Positions 26,898-36,436 of a stretch of 64,000 nt of DNA are shown here, piece by piece. Made by a program: the position numbers and the translations under genes. This DNA comes from Chitinophagaceae bacterium DXS. GTDB taxonomy: Bacteria > Bacteroidota > Bacteroidia > Chitinophagales > Chitinophagaceae. How positions within the stretch are numbered: the stretch's first letter is position 1; every line of letters begins with the position of its first letter. The stretch spans positions 3,688,547 through 3,752,546 of the forward strand of contig CP128386.1 in the NCBI GenBank assembly GCA_030345135.1. The letters run 5' to 3'. The notes beneath the pieces were generated by a model. The model did no database searches, had not been told where the DNA came from, and was given only the letters and a program-made list of their open reading frames with translations.

Positions 26898-26998
26898 TGC
26901 GTGTTAATTTTTAATTGTGTTCGCCGCCCATCCCGACCAAACATCGGCTTGCAAACTTACATTTTGTAACTTGCAACATATTTTTTTATTTGAATTGA

Positions 26999-27724
26999 AT
27001 GATGAAAGAAGCTAAGAACATTCCTCTCTCAAAATATCAGCATTTGTTTTTTGATCTGGATCACACACTGTGGGACTTTGAAACCAATGCAAAAAATACG
27101 TTGTCGGACCTGTACCAAAAGAATGATTTGTTTACACGCGGTATTAAAGATTTCGACGCGTTTTTTGCGCGTTACAGCTTTCACAATGAAAGACTTTGGG
27201 ACCGCTACACAAAGGGCTTTATAAAACAGGAAGAACTGCGTTGGAAAAGATTATGGCTGAGCATGCTTGACTTTAAGATTGCAGACGAGCCACTTGCAAA
27301 ATCTCTATCGGTTGAGTTTTTGGAACTCCTTCCTCAAAAAACGACGCTTTTTCCATATACCATAGAAATACTGGATTACCTGCTGAATAAAGGCTACCGA
27401 ATGCACCTGATCACCAACGGATTTGACGCAGTGCAGCATAGCAAAATACAAAACAGCAAGATCCATCATTATTTTGAGGAAGTTATTACTTCAGAAAGAA
27501 GCAATAGCTTAAAGCCGAACAAAGAAATTTTTGAGTTTGCGTTGCAGTTAACCAAAGCGGAAAAAGAACACAGCATTATGATTGGAGATAATCTTGATGC
27601 CGATATTCAGGGAGCCATCAACGCCGGTCTTGAAACCGTTTTCGTAAACCACATAAATGCTACACCACATATTCAGCCCACATATATTGTGCATCATTTG
27701 AAGGAGCTGGAGGAAATTTTTTAA
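26999..27724 (+). CDS. YjjG-family noncanonical pyrimidine nucleotidase (HAD)
   Basis: A 241-residue HAD-superfamily phosphatase. Motif I is FFDLDHTLWDFE (the family's Asp-x-Asp, nucleophile first), the C1 cap is helical, and motif IV is MIGDNLDADIQGAINAG. YjjG proteins dephosphorylate modified pyrimidine nucleotides and help exclude them from DNA. The stop codon is followed directly by a TGTGTGAATATGC repeat. Convergent with the OYE gene. Confidence 0.9.
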   Translation: MMKEAKNIPLSKYQHLFFDLDHTLWDFETNAKNTLSDLYQKNDLFTRGIKDFDAFFARYSFHNERLWDRYTKGFIKQEELRWKRLWLSMLDFKIADEPLAKSLSVEFLELLPQKTTLFPYTIEILDYLLNKGYRMHLITNGFDAVQHSKIQNSKIHHYFEEVITSERSNSLKPNKEIFEFALQLTKAEKEHSIMIGDNLDADIQGAINAGLETVFVNHINATPHIQPTYIVHHLKELEEIF

Positions 27725-27804
27725 TGTGTGAATATGCAAATGTGTAAATGGGGTTGCGATCTTCGTTCATTCGCACATTCGCACATTTGCACATTTGCAC
27801 ATTA
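27722..27804. repeat. Inverted pair of GTGCAAATGTGCGAATG words between convergent genes
   Basis: The left arm GTGTGAATATGCAAATGTG starts at the yjjG-like stop; the right arm, read on the minus strand, starts at the stop of the OYE gene with TGTGCAAATGTGCAAATG. The arms can pair into one imperfect hairpin covering the whole gap. Confidence 0.8.
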
Positions 27805-28869
27805 AACCGGTTTCGCCCGCTCGTATTGCGAAGGCCACGCAACATCTACCCCAAGTGCTTTTGCTGCGTGTAACGGAAAATATGGATCGCGGAGTATTTC
27901 TCTTGCCATTATGATAACATCAGCCTGTTGCTTCTGCAAAATTTCTTCAGCCTGTTCCGCACTGGTGATCATTCCAACCGCGCCTGTTGATATGCCTGCA
28001 TCTCTTTTTATTCTTTCAGCAAAGGGAACCTGGTAACCGGGGCCAACAGGAACTTTAGCATGAGGAACCATTCCGCCGGAGGAACAATCCACCAGGTCTA
28101 CACCGTGTTGCTTTAGCAAATGTGCCAGCTGTACAGACTCTTCTATGTTCCATCCCCCCTCAACCCAATCAGTAGCCGAGATCCTTACAAACAACGGATA
28201 ACGTTCTGGCCAGATAGCCTTGATCGCATCAACTATTTCCAGCAACAATCTTGTTCTGTTTTCGAAGCTTCCGCCATATTCATCGGTACGAATGTTACTT
28301 AGCGGCGATAAAAACTCGTGAATCAAATATCCATGTGCACCATGAAGTTCTATCACTCTGAAACCGGCTTGCAGTGCTCGTTGAGCGCCAGCTACGAAAT
28401 CTGCCACCAACTGTTTAATATCGCTTAGTGATAATCCACGCGGCGCTCTCTCCGTTTCACGGAAAGGTATATTGCTGGGCGAAAGCGTTTGCCATCCGCC
28501 TTCTTCAAGACTGATTTGTCCGCCACCCTCCCATGGTCTTCTTGCACTTGCTTTTCTTCCTGCATGCGCCAGTTGCATGCCGGCAATTGCTTTATGCTCA
28601 TGAATAAATGAAGCGATTGACTGAAGCTTTTCAATATGTTCATCTTTCCAAATGCCAAGATCATGCGAAGAGATCCGGCCTTCAGGCGAAACGGCAGTTG
28701 CTTCTGTTATGATCAATCCGGCGCCTCCGACGGCCCGGCTTCCCAGGTGCACCAGGTGCCAGTCATTCGCAAAACCATCTGTTGAAGAATACTCGCACAT
28801 CGGCGATACCATTATCCTGTTTCTTAACGTAACATCCTTTATGCTGAACGGTTCAAAAAGCTTAGCCAT
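27802..28869 (-). CDS. NADPH dehydrogenase NamA-like old yellow enzyme
   Basis: A 355-residue FMN-dependent OYE of the YqjM/NamA class, which reduces activated alkenes with NADPH. Characteristic segments are MVSPMCEYSS, with the Cys typical of the thermophilic-like OYE class, MQLAHAGRKAS, the active-site ELHGAHGYLIHEFLSPL with the His pair, and RTDEYGGSFENRTR. Cytoplasmic. Divergent from the fRMsr gene with only 35 bases between starts; both act on oxidised or reactive compounds. Confidence 0.95.
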   Translation of the reverse strand: MAKLFEPFSIKDVTLRNRIMVSPMCEYSSTDGFANDWHLVHLGSRAVGGAGLIITEATAVSPEGRISSHDLGIWKDEHIEKLQSIASFIHEHKAIAGMQLAHAGRKASARRPWEGGGQISLEEGGWQTLSPSNIPFRETERAPRGLSLSDIKQLVADFVAGAQRALQAGFRVIELHGAHGYLIHEFLSPLSNIRTDEYGGSFENRTRLLLEIVDAIKAIWPERYPLFVRISATDWVEGGWNIEESVQLAHLLKQHGVDLVDCSSGGMVPHAKVPVGPGYQVPFAERIKRDAGISTGAVGMITSAEQAEEILQKQQADVIIMAREILRDPYFPLHAAKALGVDVAWPSQYERAKPV

Positions 28870-28904
28870 GATTTAAATTTTTACGATCTGCTTATCTTTA
28901 CATT

Positions 28905-29378
28905 ATGGCAGAAGATCTATCAATACTACAAGGTACCAAAGAAGAGCAATATACATCACTCATCCCTCAAATTAAAGGATTGCTCGAAGGTGAGCCCGAC
29001 CTTGTTGCAAATCTTGCTAATGTTGCAGCGGCGCTGAAAGAACAGTTTGGCTGGTTTTGGGTGGGATTTTATCTTGTTAAAAATAATGAACTGGTACTCG
29101 GACCCTTCCAGGGACCGGTAGCATGCACACGTATTCAGAAAGGCAGAGGTGTTTGCGGATCGAGCTGGCAGCAGGCTGCAACGCTGATAGTACCTGACGT
29201 AGAGAAATTTCCGGGACACATTGCCTGCAGCAGTTTATCAAAATCTGAAATTGTAGTTCCGGTCATCCGTAATAATGAAGTTGTTGGGGTGCTGGATGTA
29301 GACAGCAGCGAGTTAAATGAATTTGATGAAACAGATAAAAAGTTTCTTGAGGAAATCATCAACCTGGTTGTTTTTTAA
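28905..29378 (+). CDS. msrC: Free methionine-(R)-sulfoxide reductase (GAF domain)
   Basis: A 157-residue GAF-fold enzyme that reduces free Met-(R)-sulfoxide. The three conserved Cys are in ACTRIQKG, RGVCGSSW and HIACSSLS, with FWVGFYL lining the pocket and VLDVDSSE at the C-terminal end, all usual in fRMsr. Divergent from the OYE gene and close enough to share a promoter region. Confidence 0.93.
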   Translation: MAEDLSILQGTKEEQYTSLIPQIKGLLEGEPDLVANLANVAAALKEQFGWFWVGFYLVKNNELVLGPFQGPVACTRIQKGRGVCGSSWQQAATLIVPDVEKFPGHIACSSLSKSEIVVPVIRNNEVVGVLDVDSSELNEFDETDKKFLEEIINLVVF

Positions 29379-29515
29379 ACATCTTAATTTCAACACAGTA
29401 CTAAGTACTTCTTTAGATGCTTATTTAAAGTAACAATGTTGCCCGGACGGATATGTTAACGCTGCTTTTCCATCGATGACAAGTTTTTCTTAATCTTAAT
29501 TTAATCACAGGAAAT

Positions 29516-29544
29516 AAGTTGGATTATTAAGGACAATCCAACTT
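29516..29544. repeat. Perfect 10-bp inverted repeat
   Basis: AAGTTGGATT and AATCCAACTT separated by nine bases, without a T run. It lies 138 bases after the fRMsr stop and could be a weak termination or protein-binding site. A smaller palindrome CATGT-GTAA-ACATG lies at 29592-29605. Confidence 0.5.
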
Positions 29545-29671
29545 TCCGGCAAGCTTAACCGCTCACTAAATCAACGGTTTTGGAGTAATAACATGTGTAA
29601 ACATGCCTTTCATCTTTAAGTAAAAAATTGCTGACAAAATCCGTTTTCAATTGCTACTGTTAAAAATCACA

Positions 29672-29702
29672 TTTGCCGGGCTCAAAACTTTTTCTACTTT
29701 TG
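29672..29702 (+). promoter_or_regulatory. Bacteroidetes-type promoter upstream of the MATE gene
   Basis: TTTG (29672-29675), a 19-base spacer and TACTTTTG (29695-29702) match the TTTG-N19-TAnnTTTG pattern of the major Bacteroidetes sigma factor. The predicted start leaves a leader of about 175 bases before the MATE ATG, containing the hairpin GGCTTCT/AGAAGCC at 29782-29804. Confidence 0.65.
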
Positions 29703-29882
29703 CCCTCCATGTTGATCGCTTCATGCATATCGAAAAAGCGACATTACTTATCAAATAACTTTTTATGAAGACCTGCTAACAGGCTTCTGCTCTAACAAGA
29801 AGCCGCTCTCATTCGAACTTATCTGATACAGCGAACTGCTGTAAGTTTTCATTTATTTTATTCAACCTTATTTAAATTAATC

Positions 29883-31295
29883 ATGACTTCTTATTCGATC
29901 AATAAGCGTATAAGTAATGGTATCGCTTTCATAAAACAAGCATTGTACGGGCCACCTCAGGATTTCACACAAGGCAGCATCAGGAGAGCCGTTTTTCTAC
30001 TGGCCATCCCAATGATCCTTGAAATGATGATGGAATCTGTTTTTGCACTGGTTGACATTTACTTTGTAGGACGACTGGGTAACGGAGCTGTTGCAACAGT
30101 TGCCTTAACTGAATCTGTAGTAACAAGTGTTTACTCCATAGCCATTGGATTAAGTATGGCTGCGACTGCAACAGTAGCAAGACGCATCGGAGAAAAAGAT
30201 CCCGACGCTGCAGCAAAATCGGGCGTGCAGGCAATTTTGATTTCAATGGCTTTTTCTCTTATCATAAGTATTGCAGGATTGTTTTTTGCGGGTGACATTT
30301 TGCGCTTAATGGGCGCCGATCCCAACGTTGTTCACGAAGGCACTATTTATACACGTATTCTTTTTGGCGGTAGCACTGTTATCATGTTGCTCTTCCTTAT
30401 CAATGGTATTTTCCGTGGCGCGGGTGATGCGGCTATGGCTATGAAAAGCTTATGGCTGGCCAATCTTGGCAACATAATCCTGTGTCCGTTATTGATCAAT
30501 GGCCTGGGACCAATTCCGGCGCTTGGCTTAAAAGGTGCGGCTATTGCTACAACTGTTGGCCGTGGTATGGGTGTAGTGTACCAATGTTATCACCTGTTTA
30601 AGGGCAAAGGCATCTTGCACATTCTCAAGAGGCATTTTCTACCGGATATGCAACTTATCAAATCCTTACTTACCATCGCATGGACCGGTACATTGCAATT
30701 CCTGATCGGCTCCGCAAGCTGGATCGTGCTTGCAAGAATTGTGGCCAAATTTGGAACCGATGTAGTTGCCGGTTACCAGGTTGCGATAAGGATAGTAATG
30801 TTCTTCTTACTGCCGGCATGGGGTTTAAGCAATGCTGCAGCAACCTTGGTCGGGCAAAATCTTGGCGCACAACAACCACAACGTGCAGAAAAAAGCGTTT
30901 GGCAAACAGCTAAATATAATGCTTTGTTTATGCTGGCAGTAACTGCCTTGTTCTTTCTATGCGGCACTTACATTGTTCGGTTCATAAACAAAGACATTAA
31001 TGCAGAAGCCATTGCTATCAAGGCGTTGGCTATCGTTAGCATCGGCTATGTATTTTACGGTGTGGGCATGGTTATGATCAGTGCTTTCAATGGCGCCGGC
31101 GATACAAAAACACCAACCTACATTAACCTGTTTGGCTTTTGGATGCTGCAGGTTCCGGTAGCCTATATTTTATCCATCGTCGTCAATCTTGGCCCCGAAG
31201 GCGTATTCATTGCCATTCCCGTAGCTGAAAGTGCCATCACCATTATTGCCACAATTCTCTTTACAAGAGGCAAGTGGAAGACGGTGAAAGTTTAG
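29883..31295 (+). CDS. MATE-family efflux transporter
   Basis: A 470-residue inner-membrane protein with about 12 hydrophobic helices in two pseudo-symmetric halves (MatE domains about 30-195 and 250-410). It starts with FTQGSIRRAVFLLAIPMILEMMMES and VDIYFVGRLGNGAVATVALTES, typical of Na+- or H+-driven multidrug/toxin extrusion proteins. Substrate unknown. The long hairpin-bearing leader suggests leader-level regulation but matches no riboswitch I know. A large repeat block follows its stop. Confidence 0.93.
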   Translation: MTSYSINKRISNGIAFIKQALYGPPQDFTQGSIRRAVFLLAIPMILEMMMESVFALVDIYFVGRLGNGAVATVALTESVVTSVYSIAIGLSMAATATVARRIGEKDPDAAAKSGVQAILISMAFSLIISIAGLFFAGDILRLMGADPNVVHEGTIYTRILFGGSTVIMLLFLINGIFRGAGDAAMAMKSLWLANLGNIILCPLLINGLGPIPALGLKGAAIATTVGRGMGVVYQCYHLFKGKGILHILKRHFLPDMQLIKSLLTIAWTGTLQFLIGSASWIVLARIVAKFGTDVVAGYQVAIRIVMFFLLPAWGLSNAAATLVGQNLGAQQPQRAEKSVWQTAKYNALFMLAVTALFFLCGTYIVRFINKDINAEAIAIKALAIVSIGYVFYGVGMVMISAFNGAGDTKTPTYINLFGFWMLQVPVAYILSIVVNLGPEGVFIAIPVAESAITIIATILFTRGKWKTVKV

Positions 31296-31511
31296 TGAAT
31301 GTGCGAATGTGCAAATGCGTGAATGTGCGAATGTGCGAATGTGTAAATATGCGAATGCTGGTCGACATGCCAGTTTGCGCATTTGCATATTTTGCACATT
31401 CCGTTTATTTACCTGTTTGTCTATTGGCGCACGAACACATTTGCACATTTGCATATTTTCGCATTCGCACATTTTCACATTTTCGCATTCGCACATTGTC
31501 AATTATCAATT
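31293..31511. repeat. Large inverted block of GTGCGAATGTGCAAATG words
   Basis: The left arm (31296-31360) is GTGCGAATGTGCAAATGCG-type units starting at the MATE stop; the right part (31372-31500) carries the inverted form TTTGCGCATTTGCATATTTT, CGCACATTTTCACATTTTCG. The longest such block in the window (about 200 bases), between two genes on the same strand. Confidence 0.85.
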
Positions 31512-31533
31512 CCTTTCCCTTACTTTGCCTTGA

Positions 31534-32097
31534 ATGAAAAAAAGTGGGAACATAATCCTGGGAATAGACCCTGGTACTATTGTAATGGGTTTTGCAGTAA
31601 TTGAAGTGACTGGAAACAATCCCACGCTTACCACTATGGATGTGTTGAAGCTAGCCGGCAAAAAGGATATTTATGAAAGGCTGGAAACCATTCACACAAC
31701 CGTTTGTCAGATCATTAAAGAATACAAGCCGCACACATTTGCTATTGAAGCGCCATTCTTCGGCAAAAACGTTCAGAGCATGTTGAAGCTGGGCAGGGCC
31801 CAGGGTGTGGCTATTGCTGCTGCAATGCAGTACAAGCTGAACGTTACAGAGTATTCGCCCAAAAAAGTAAAGCAATCCATCACCGGTAACGGAAATGCAG
31901 ATAAAGAACAGGTGTGGAAAATGCTGCAACGCATCCTGAACATTCAGGAACAACCCGAACACTTTGATGCCACCGATGCGCTTGCCGTAGCATTATGTCA
32001 CCACTACCAATCATCTTCTGCTATCGGCGCGCTTCCTAAAGGACTAAAAGGATGGGAAGACTTTATTGCAAAAAATCCCGGAAGAATCAAAATATAA
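31534..32097 (+). CDS. ruvC: Crossover junction endodeoxyribonuclease RuvC
   Basis: A 187-residue Holliday-junction resolvase. The acidic site is complete: Asp in LGIDPGTIVMGFAVI, Glu in FAIEAPFFGKN, and the DxxD pair in HFDATDALAVALCH. It cuts four-way junctions with RuvAB, which are not in this window. A -7-like TACTTTG (31521-31527) lies six bases before the ATG. The stop codon is followed at once by a GTACGATG repeat. Confidence 0.96.
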   Translation: MKKSGNIILGIDPGTIVMGFAVIEVTGNNPTLTTMDVLKLAGKKDIYERLETIHTTVCQIIKEYKPHTFAIEAPFFGKNVQSMLKLGRAQGVAIAAAMQYKLNVTEYSPKKVKQSITGNGNADKEQVWKMLQRILNIQEQPEHFDATDALAVALCHHYQSSSAIGALPKGLKGWEDFIAKNPGRIKI

Positions 32098-32180
32098 TGT
32101 ACGATGTACGGTGTACGATGTACGGTGTACGATGTACGATGTTAGATGTTAGATGTACGATGTTAGATGTTAGATGTAGA
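32096..32180. repeat. GTACGATGTACGGTGTACG word repeat
   Basis: Units of TGTACGATG, TGTACGGTG and TGTTAGATG that begin at the ruvC stop codon. The same family recurs at 52017-52100. Confidence 0.85.
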
Positions 32181-32264
32181 AAATGGCTGATGGCTGATTT
32201 TTTGATGTCTGATTTTGGAAGACAATGCTCTCTCGACCTCTTTTACTTTTTACTTTTGAATTTT

Positions 32265-32360
32265 GACTTCCTCACACCCCAAGCCTCAGGCCTCACACCT
32301 CACACCTGATACCTGATAGCTGATTGCTGAAAGCTGATAGCTCACAGCTCACAGCTCCCT
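32265..32360. repeat. CACACCTGATAGCTGAAAGC word repeat
   Basis: CCTCACACC, ACCTGATACCTGATAGCTG and GCTGATAGCTCACAGCTC units. On the minus strand the run starts one base after the LysE-like stop codon (GGGAGCTGTGAGCTG). Confidence 0.8.
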
Positions 32361-33019
32361 CACGAATGTATCTTATCTCCATAAAAAAGAATACCCACAA
32401 TCAGCGCTATACCAAACCCCATAAATATGAGTCCGGAAAGCCTGTTAATGATGTGGATATTTTTTGAAGTGAGCCGCGGACGGATTTTATTGGCGAGAAG
32501 TACTTTCAGAATATCCGCACCCAGATTAAATAAAAGACAAGTTAGAAAGACTGTCATCCGGTATTCCGTAGGATGGACGGTAGTTTTTGAATCCGCCATA
32601 ATGGTACCGGATACGAGGAACCAAAACAGGAAGACGCTTGGGTTAAGCATATTCATCAAAAATCCCGACGAAAAAATAGCGAGATAATCTCTTTTCCGGA
32701 ACGTTCGGATTACCGCTTTTCCTTCCTGATCGATATGCACTTTCTTAAAAAAGAAAAAATAAATGCCCATGCCAACCAAAAACAAGCTGCCCACAACGCC
32801 AATCAGTTTTTCGCTGTTCATTACAGACTGAAAAAATGTTGTAAAGAAATTGCAGACCAACACCAGGGCAACATCACTCGCAGAAACGCCCGCTATAAAG
32901 GCATAGCCACCTTTGTGGCCATTATTAATACTTTGCTTGATGATGGAAAATATCACCGGGCCAACCGAAATACTCAGCAGCACACCCAACGTTAATCCTT
33001 TTGCTATAGCAGAAATCAT
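32360..33019 (-). CDS. LysE-family translocator
   Basis: A 219-residue inner-membrane protein with about six hydrophobic segments, related to LysE/RhtB amino-acid exporters. The N-terminus GLTLGVLLSISVGPVIFSIIKQSINNGHKGGYAFIAGVSASD is the family hallmark (PGP-like loop plus the conserved Asp). NMLNPSVFLFW is also typical. Substrate unknown. It follows the GH3 gene on the same strand but is separated by a strong terminator. Confidence 0.9.
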   Translation of the reverse strand: MISAIAKGLTLGVLLSISVGPVIFSIIKQSINNGHKGGYAFIAGVSASDVALVLVCNFFTTFFQSVMNSEKLIGVVGSLFLVGMGIYFFFFKKVHIDQEGKAVIRTFRKRDYLAIFSSGFLMNMLNPSVFLFWFLVSGTIMADSKTTVHPTEYRMTVFLTCLLFNLGADILKVLLANKIRPRLTSKNIHIINRLSGLIFMGFGIALIVGILFYGDKIHS

Positions 33020-33235
33020 TAGTCTTCAAACATTTTGAACAAACGGAAAGATAAACGAAATTAAGTGGTTTAATGCAGCCTGAGGCTGTCAGAAATCAGC
33101 TATTCTATAAAAAGAGGAACGCATCTTCTAAAAAAATCTTGCATGTAAGGCCTGAATTTATATCGATGCATAACTCTTTCTTCTTTATTTAAAGGAATGA
33201 AAGACGCTTATACGGCGATGCTTTTATAAAAATTA

Positions 33236-33268
33236 AAAACGCAAAAAGTAGTTAATTTTTTGCGTTTT
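33236..33268 (-). terminator. Intrinsic terminator after the GH3 gene
   Basis: Perfect 12-bp stem AAAACGCAAAAA/TTTTTGCGTTTT with a 9-base loop. On the minus strand it is 41 bases after the GH3 stop and is followed by a T-rich tail. Confidence 0.75.
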
Positions 33269-33308
33269 ATATTCATTACGGCGTTGGCTTTATGCCTTCC
33301 GCACAATT

Positions 33309-34844
33309 TTAATTTTGCACTTTCAACTCACCTTTTAAAAATTTTTGCCAGTCTTCCAATATTTTCCCTTTAAGCACACGTGGAAATTTATGCTGACCTC
33401 CTACTTTTCCTTTTGCAGTCATAAAGTCCATAAACTTCTCTTCACTCAGCACATCAAGAAAAACTTCCTTCAAAGCACTACCACGTTCAACGGCATAATC
33501 ATCGTTCAGCTCTTTAAGCTTCTCATCTATCTTCAATCTCAACTGTTCGGCATTTACGCGATCGTTGCAAGCCACATACCAATGGTGTGCAAAGAAATTT
33601 CCATAAGGGATGCCTGCAACCGTAAATTCAGGAATACAAACATTCAGTTCCTCACCGGCCAGCTTCACTGCCTTGTTCATGTTTTCAACACTCAGGTGCT
33701 CGCCAACAAGACTTAAGAAATGCTTGGTTCTTCCCGTGATCACAATCTCGCATCTTTCCTTGTCAACAAAACGAACTGTATCTCCAATCAGGTAACGCCA
33801 TGTGCCGGCACTCGTGCTGATCAACAACGCATAATCTTTTCCTTCCTCCACTTCGTGGATCATCAACGCTTCCGGATTTTGTACAAGATCTCCGTTGGCA
33901 TCAAAATTCTTATCATTAAATGGAACAAATTCGAAGAAGATATGCTCATTGGTCACCAGTCGCATCCCTTTTCCATGTTGCCTGTCCTGGTAAGCGAGAA
34001 ATCCCTCGCTTGCGAGATAAGTTTCAATATAAGAGATCGGTTTGCCTAATAATTTTTCAAATCCTTTCTTGTAGGGTTCAAAGCTCACGCCACCATGCAC
34101 AAAAAATGCAAGATTGGGCCACATATCATGTATGCTTTCCAATTTGTATTTTTCAATGATCATTTCCATACACATCTGAATCCATGCGGGAACACCGACA
34201 ATAAATCCGATATCCCATTCCGGCGCCTTCTCAACAATTTCATTCAGCTTCTTGTTCCAGTCTTTTTCCTTGGCAATTTTTTTACCCGGCTTATAAAATG
34301 GCTGGAACCAGAATGGTTGCTTTTTCGCTGTTATACCACTCAGATCGCCGGCGTAATAACCAGTACCTTTTTGCAGCTGGGTGCTACCTCCTAACATTAG
34401 CCAACCTTTACCAATAGATTTTACAGGAATATCTGTGTATGTGCGTAAGCTTAAAAGCTGTTTGATCATTACAACTTTATTGCCTTTCAGTAAATCGTTT
34501 GTAATGGGAATATATTTACTGGCAGCTTCGCTTGTACCGCTACTGAGGGCGTAGAATTTAATTTTACCGGGCCAACATACATCTGGTTTGCCCTCAAGTG
34601 TTCTGTGCCACCACTCATTATATATTTTATTATAGTTATATACGGGAACAAGCTCCTGGTATTTCTTTCCAACATGCTTACTCATCAGTATCTCATCAAA
34701 GCCGTACTTCTGTCCAAATTCAGTAAACCGGGCTTTGCGAATCAGCTTCTTGAGCACCTTTAATTGCTGGCGTCGCGGATTATTCTGGGGCAGCCGCAAA
34801 GTCTTCAGTATGGAATTGGGTAGTTTTATATCGAATATTGCCAT
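33309..34844 (-). CDS. GH3-family acyl-adenylating protein
   Basis: A 511-residue protein of the GH3 family (ANL-like fold), known from plants as acyl acid-amido synthetases and common but uncharacterised in Bacteroidota. Conserved regions are YALSSGTSEAASKYIPIT (ATP loop), FFVHGGVSFEPYKKGFEKLLG, IETYLASEGFLAYQDR and GTWRYLIGDTVRFVDKERCEIVITGRTKHFLSLVGEHLS (adenylation core). The acid and amine substrates are unknown. No biosynthetic neighbours. The 410 bases to the next gene hold only AT-rich DNA with no element I can support. Confidence 0.9.
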   Translation of the reverse strand: MAIFDIKLPNSILKTLRLPQNNPRRQQLKVLKKLIRKARFTEFGQKYGFDEILMSKHVGKKYQELVPVYNYNKIYNEWWHRTLEGKPDVCWPGKIKFYALSSGTSEAASKYIPITNDLLKGNKVVMIKQLLSLRTYTDIPVKSIGKGWLMLGGSTQLQKGTGYYAGDLSGITAKKQPFWFQPFYKPGKKIAKEKDWNKKLNEIVEKAPEWDIGFIVGVPAWIQMCMEMIIEKYKLESIHDMWPNLAFFVHGGVSFEPYKKGFEKLLGKPISYIETYLASEGFLAYQDRQHGKGMRLVTNEHIFFEFVPFNDKNFDANGDLVQNPEALMIHEVEEGKDYALLISTSAGTWRYLIGDTVRFVDKERCEIVITGRTKHFLSLVGEHLSVENMNKAVKLAGEELNVCIPEFTVAGIPYGNFFAHHWYVACNDRVNAEQLRLKIDEKLKELNDDYAVERGSALKEVFLDVLSEEKFMDFMTAKGKVGGQHKFPRVLKGKILEDWQKFLKGELKVQN

Positions 34845-35254
34845 AAAGCAGCAATGTTATTTATTACTTATCAGATTAAAGACGAAACTAAGGGAAATTA
34901 AGCCAAAACTAATCACTGTTTGTGAAATATCGGGGACTTCATAACTCATACACACTAATCTGAAATGTTGTTTATAAAAGGTGTTTTAAAAGAAATCATT
35001 GCAAAAATACTTAATAACTTCCATACAAAAGTCACAAAGCACTGTTAGCTATCGCCATGCCGGTTGTATGCCTTTAAACTAATCATATTTTAAACCGGAA
35101 ACAAGCCATTGTACACAAATTAGTTTGAGCTTTACGGTTGATATTCAATATTGTCCGGCAAAACAAGCTTAAATTCAATATAAATAAACGGAACTGCCAA
35201 CGTTTTGGATACACTTGTTACGATATACGCGTCGCATCAACTAAAACTGAGATC

Positions 35255-36244
35255 ATGAAAATCAAACCACTGGGATCACAAGGCGTTACAGCTTCTCAAT
35301 TAGGATTAGGCTGCATGGGCATGAGCGAGTTTTATGGAAGCCTGAACGATGAAGAATCAACTAAAACCATTCATCGTGCGCTTGAGTTAGGCATTAATTT
35401 TCTGGACACGGCAGATATGTACGGGCCTTTTACCAACGAGATTCTTGTCGGGAAAGCTATACAACACAAACGCAGCTCCGTAACGCTCGCAACAAAATTC
35501 GGAATAGTGCGGGATCCGAATAATCCGATGAAAAGAGGCGTTAACGGCAAGCCGGACTACGTTAAGCAGTCCTGCGAAGGGAGCCTCAAACGATTGAATA
35601 CAGACTATATAGACGTGTATTATCTGCATAGAAAAGATCCCGATACACCGATTGAGGAAACGGTTAGCGCCATGGCAGAGCTGGTAAAGGAGGGAAAAGT
35701 GCGCGGCATTGGCCTGTCCGAGGTATCAGCAGAAACCTTACGAAAGGCCCATGCAGTATACCCTTTGACCGCTTTACAAACTGAATATTCCCTCTGGAGC
35801 AGGGATCCGGAAGACGGATTGCTGCAAACCTGTGCCGAATTGGGCATTGCATTTGTCGCATATAGCCCGCTTGGCAGAGGCTTTCTCACCGGCCAGATAA
35901 AGAAATTTGAAGATCTCGCAGAAGATGATTACAGGCGCCACTCACCAAGATTCCAGGGAGAAAATTTTGACCGCAACATTCAGCTGGTACATAAACTGCA
36001 AAGTCTTGCAGAGAAAAAAGGCTGCACAGCATCCCAGCTGGCTCTCGCATGGGTAATTGCACAAGGTGATCACATATTTCCCATTCCCGGTACCAAACGC
36101 ATTAAGTACCTGGAAGAAAACGCCGGAGCACCTGGTGTTACTTTCGGCAAAGAAGAGCTTGATGAAATTGATCATATCGCACCAAAAGGAGTTGCTGCGG
36201 GAGAACGCTATCCGTCGGCAGCAATGGGCAGTGTTAATAAATAG
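35255..36244 (+). CDS. Aldo/keto reductase
   Basis: A 329-residue NADPH-dependent AKR (TIM barrel). The start at 35255 ([28 protein letters not shown]) is the usual AKR13-like N-terminus; an in-frame ATG at 35138 would add 39 residues without homology sense. Catalytic tetrad segments are LDTADMYGP (Asp, Tyr), TLATKFG (Lys) and YYLHRKDP (His). [13 protein letters not shown] binds NADP. Substrate unknown. Confidence 0.93.
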   Translation: MKIKPLGSQGVTASQLGLGCMGMSEFYGSLNDEESTKTIHRALELGINFLDTADMYGPFTNEILVGKAIQHKRSSVTLATKFGIVRDPNNPMKRGVNGKPDYVKQSCEGSLKRLNTDYIDVYYLHRKDPDTPIEETVSAMAELVKEGKVRGIGLSEVSAETLRKAHAVYPLTALQTEYSLWSRDPEDGLLQTCAELGIAFVAYSPLGRGFLTGQIKKFEDLAEDDYRRHSPRFQGENFDRNIQLVHKLQSLAEKKGCTASQLALAWVIAQGDHIFPIPGTKRIKYLEENAGAPGVTFGKEELDEIDHIAPKGVAAGERYPSAAMGSVNK

Positions 36245-36436
36245 GGACATAAAGCCGGGAGCGTTAAACCGCCTGCCCGTAAAAAGATCTGAAATATCAA
36301 AAGCCCAACGAGTAGTAAACACAGGTTGACAGACAAGAACTAATCGATTGCATCTTATTTAATAATTTTAAATCAGAGGCAACCTTGCAAAATTGGGTTA
36401 CGTATTACTACAACAAAAACACCACATTATACAGTT

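Noticed and set aside
31293-31511. Possible CRISPR array
   Set aside because: Units are 6-17 bases, degenerate and directly adjacent without unique spacers; no cas genes nearby.
31274-31604. Several overlapping open frames between the MATE gene and ruvC
   Set aside because: They are translations of GTGCGAATG-type repeats giving MCKCVNVRM-like strings; low complexity in all frames.
35138-35254. Extended N-terminus of the aldo/keto reductase
   Set aside because: The 39 residues are AT-rich intergenic translation; the family N-terminus starts at [10 protein letters not shown].
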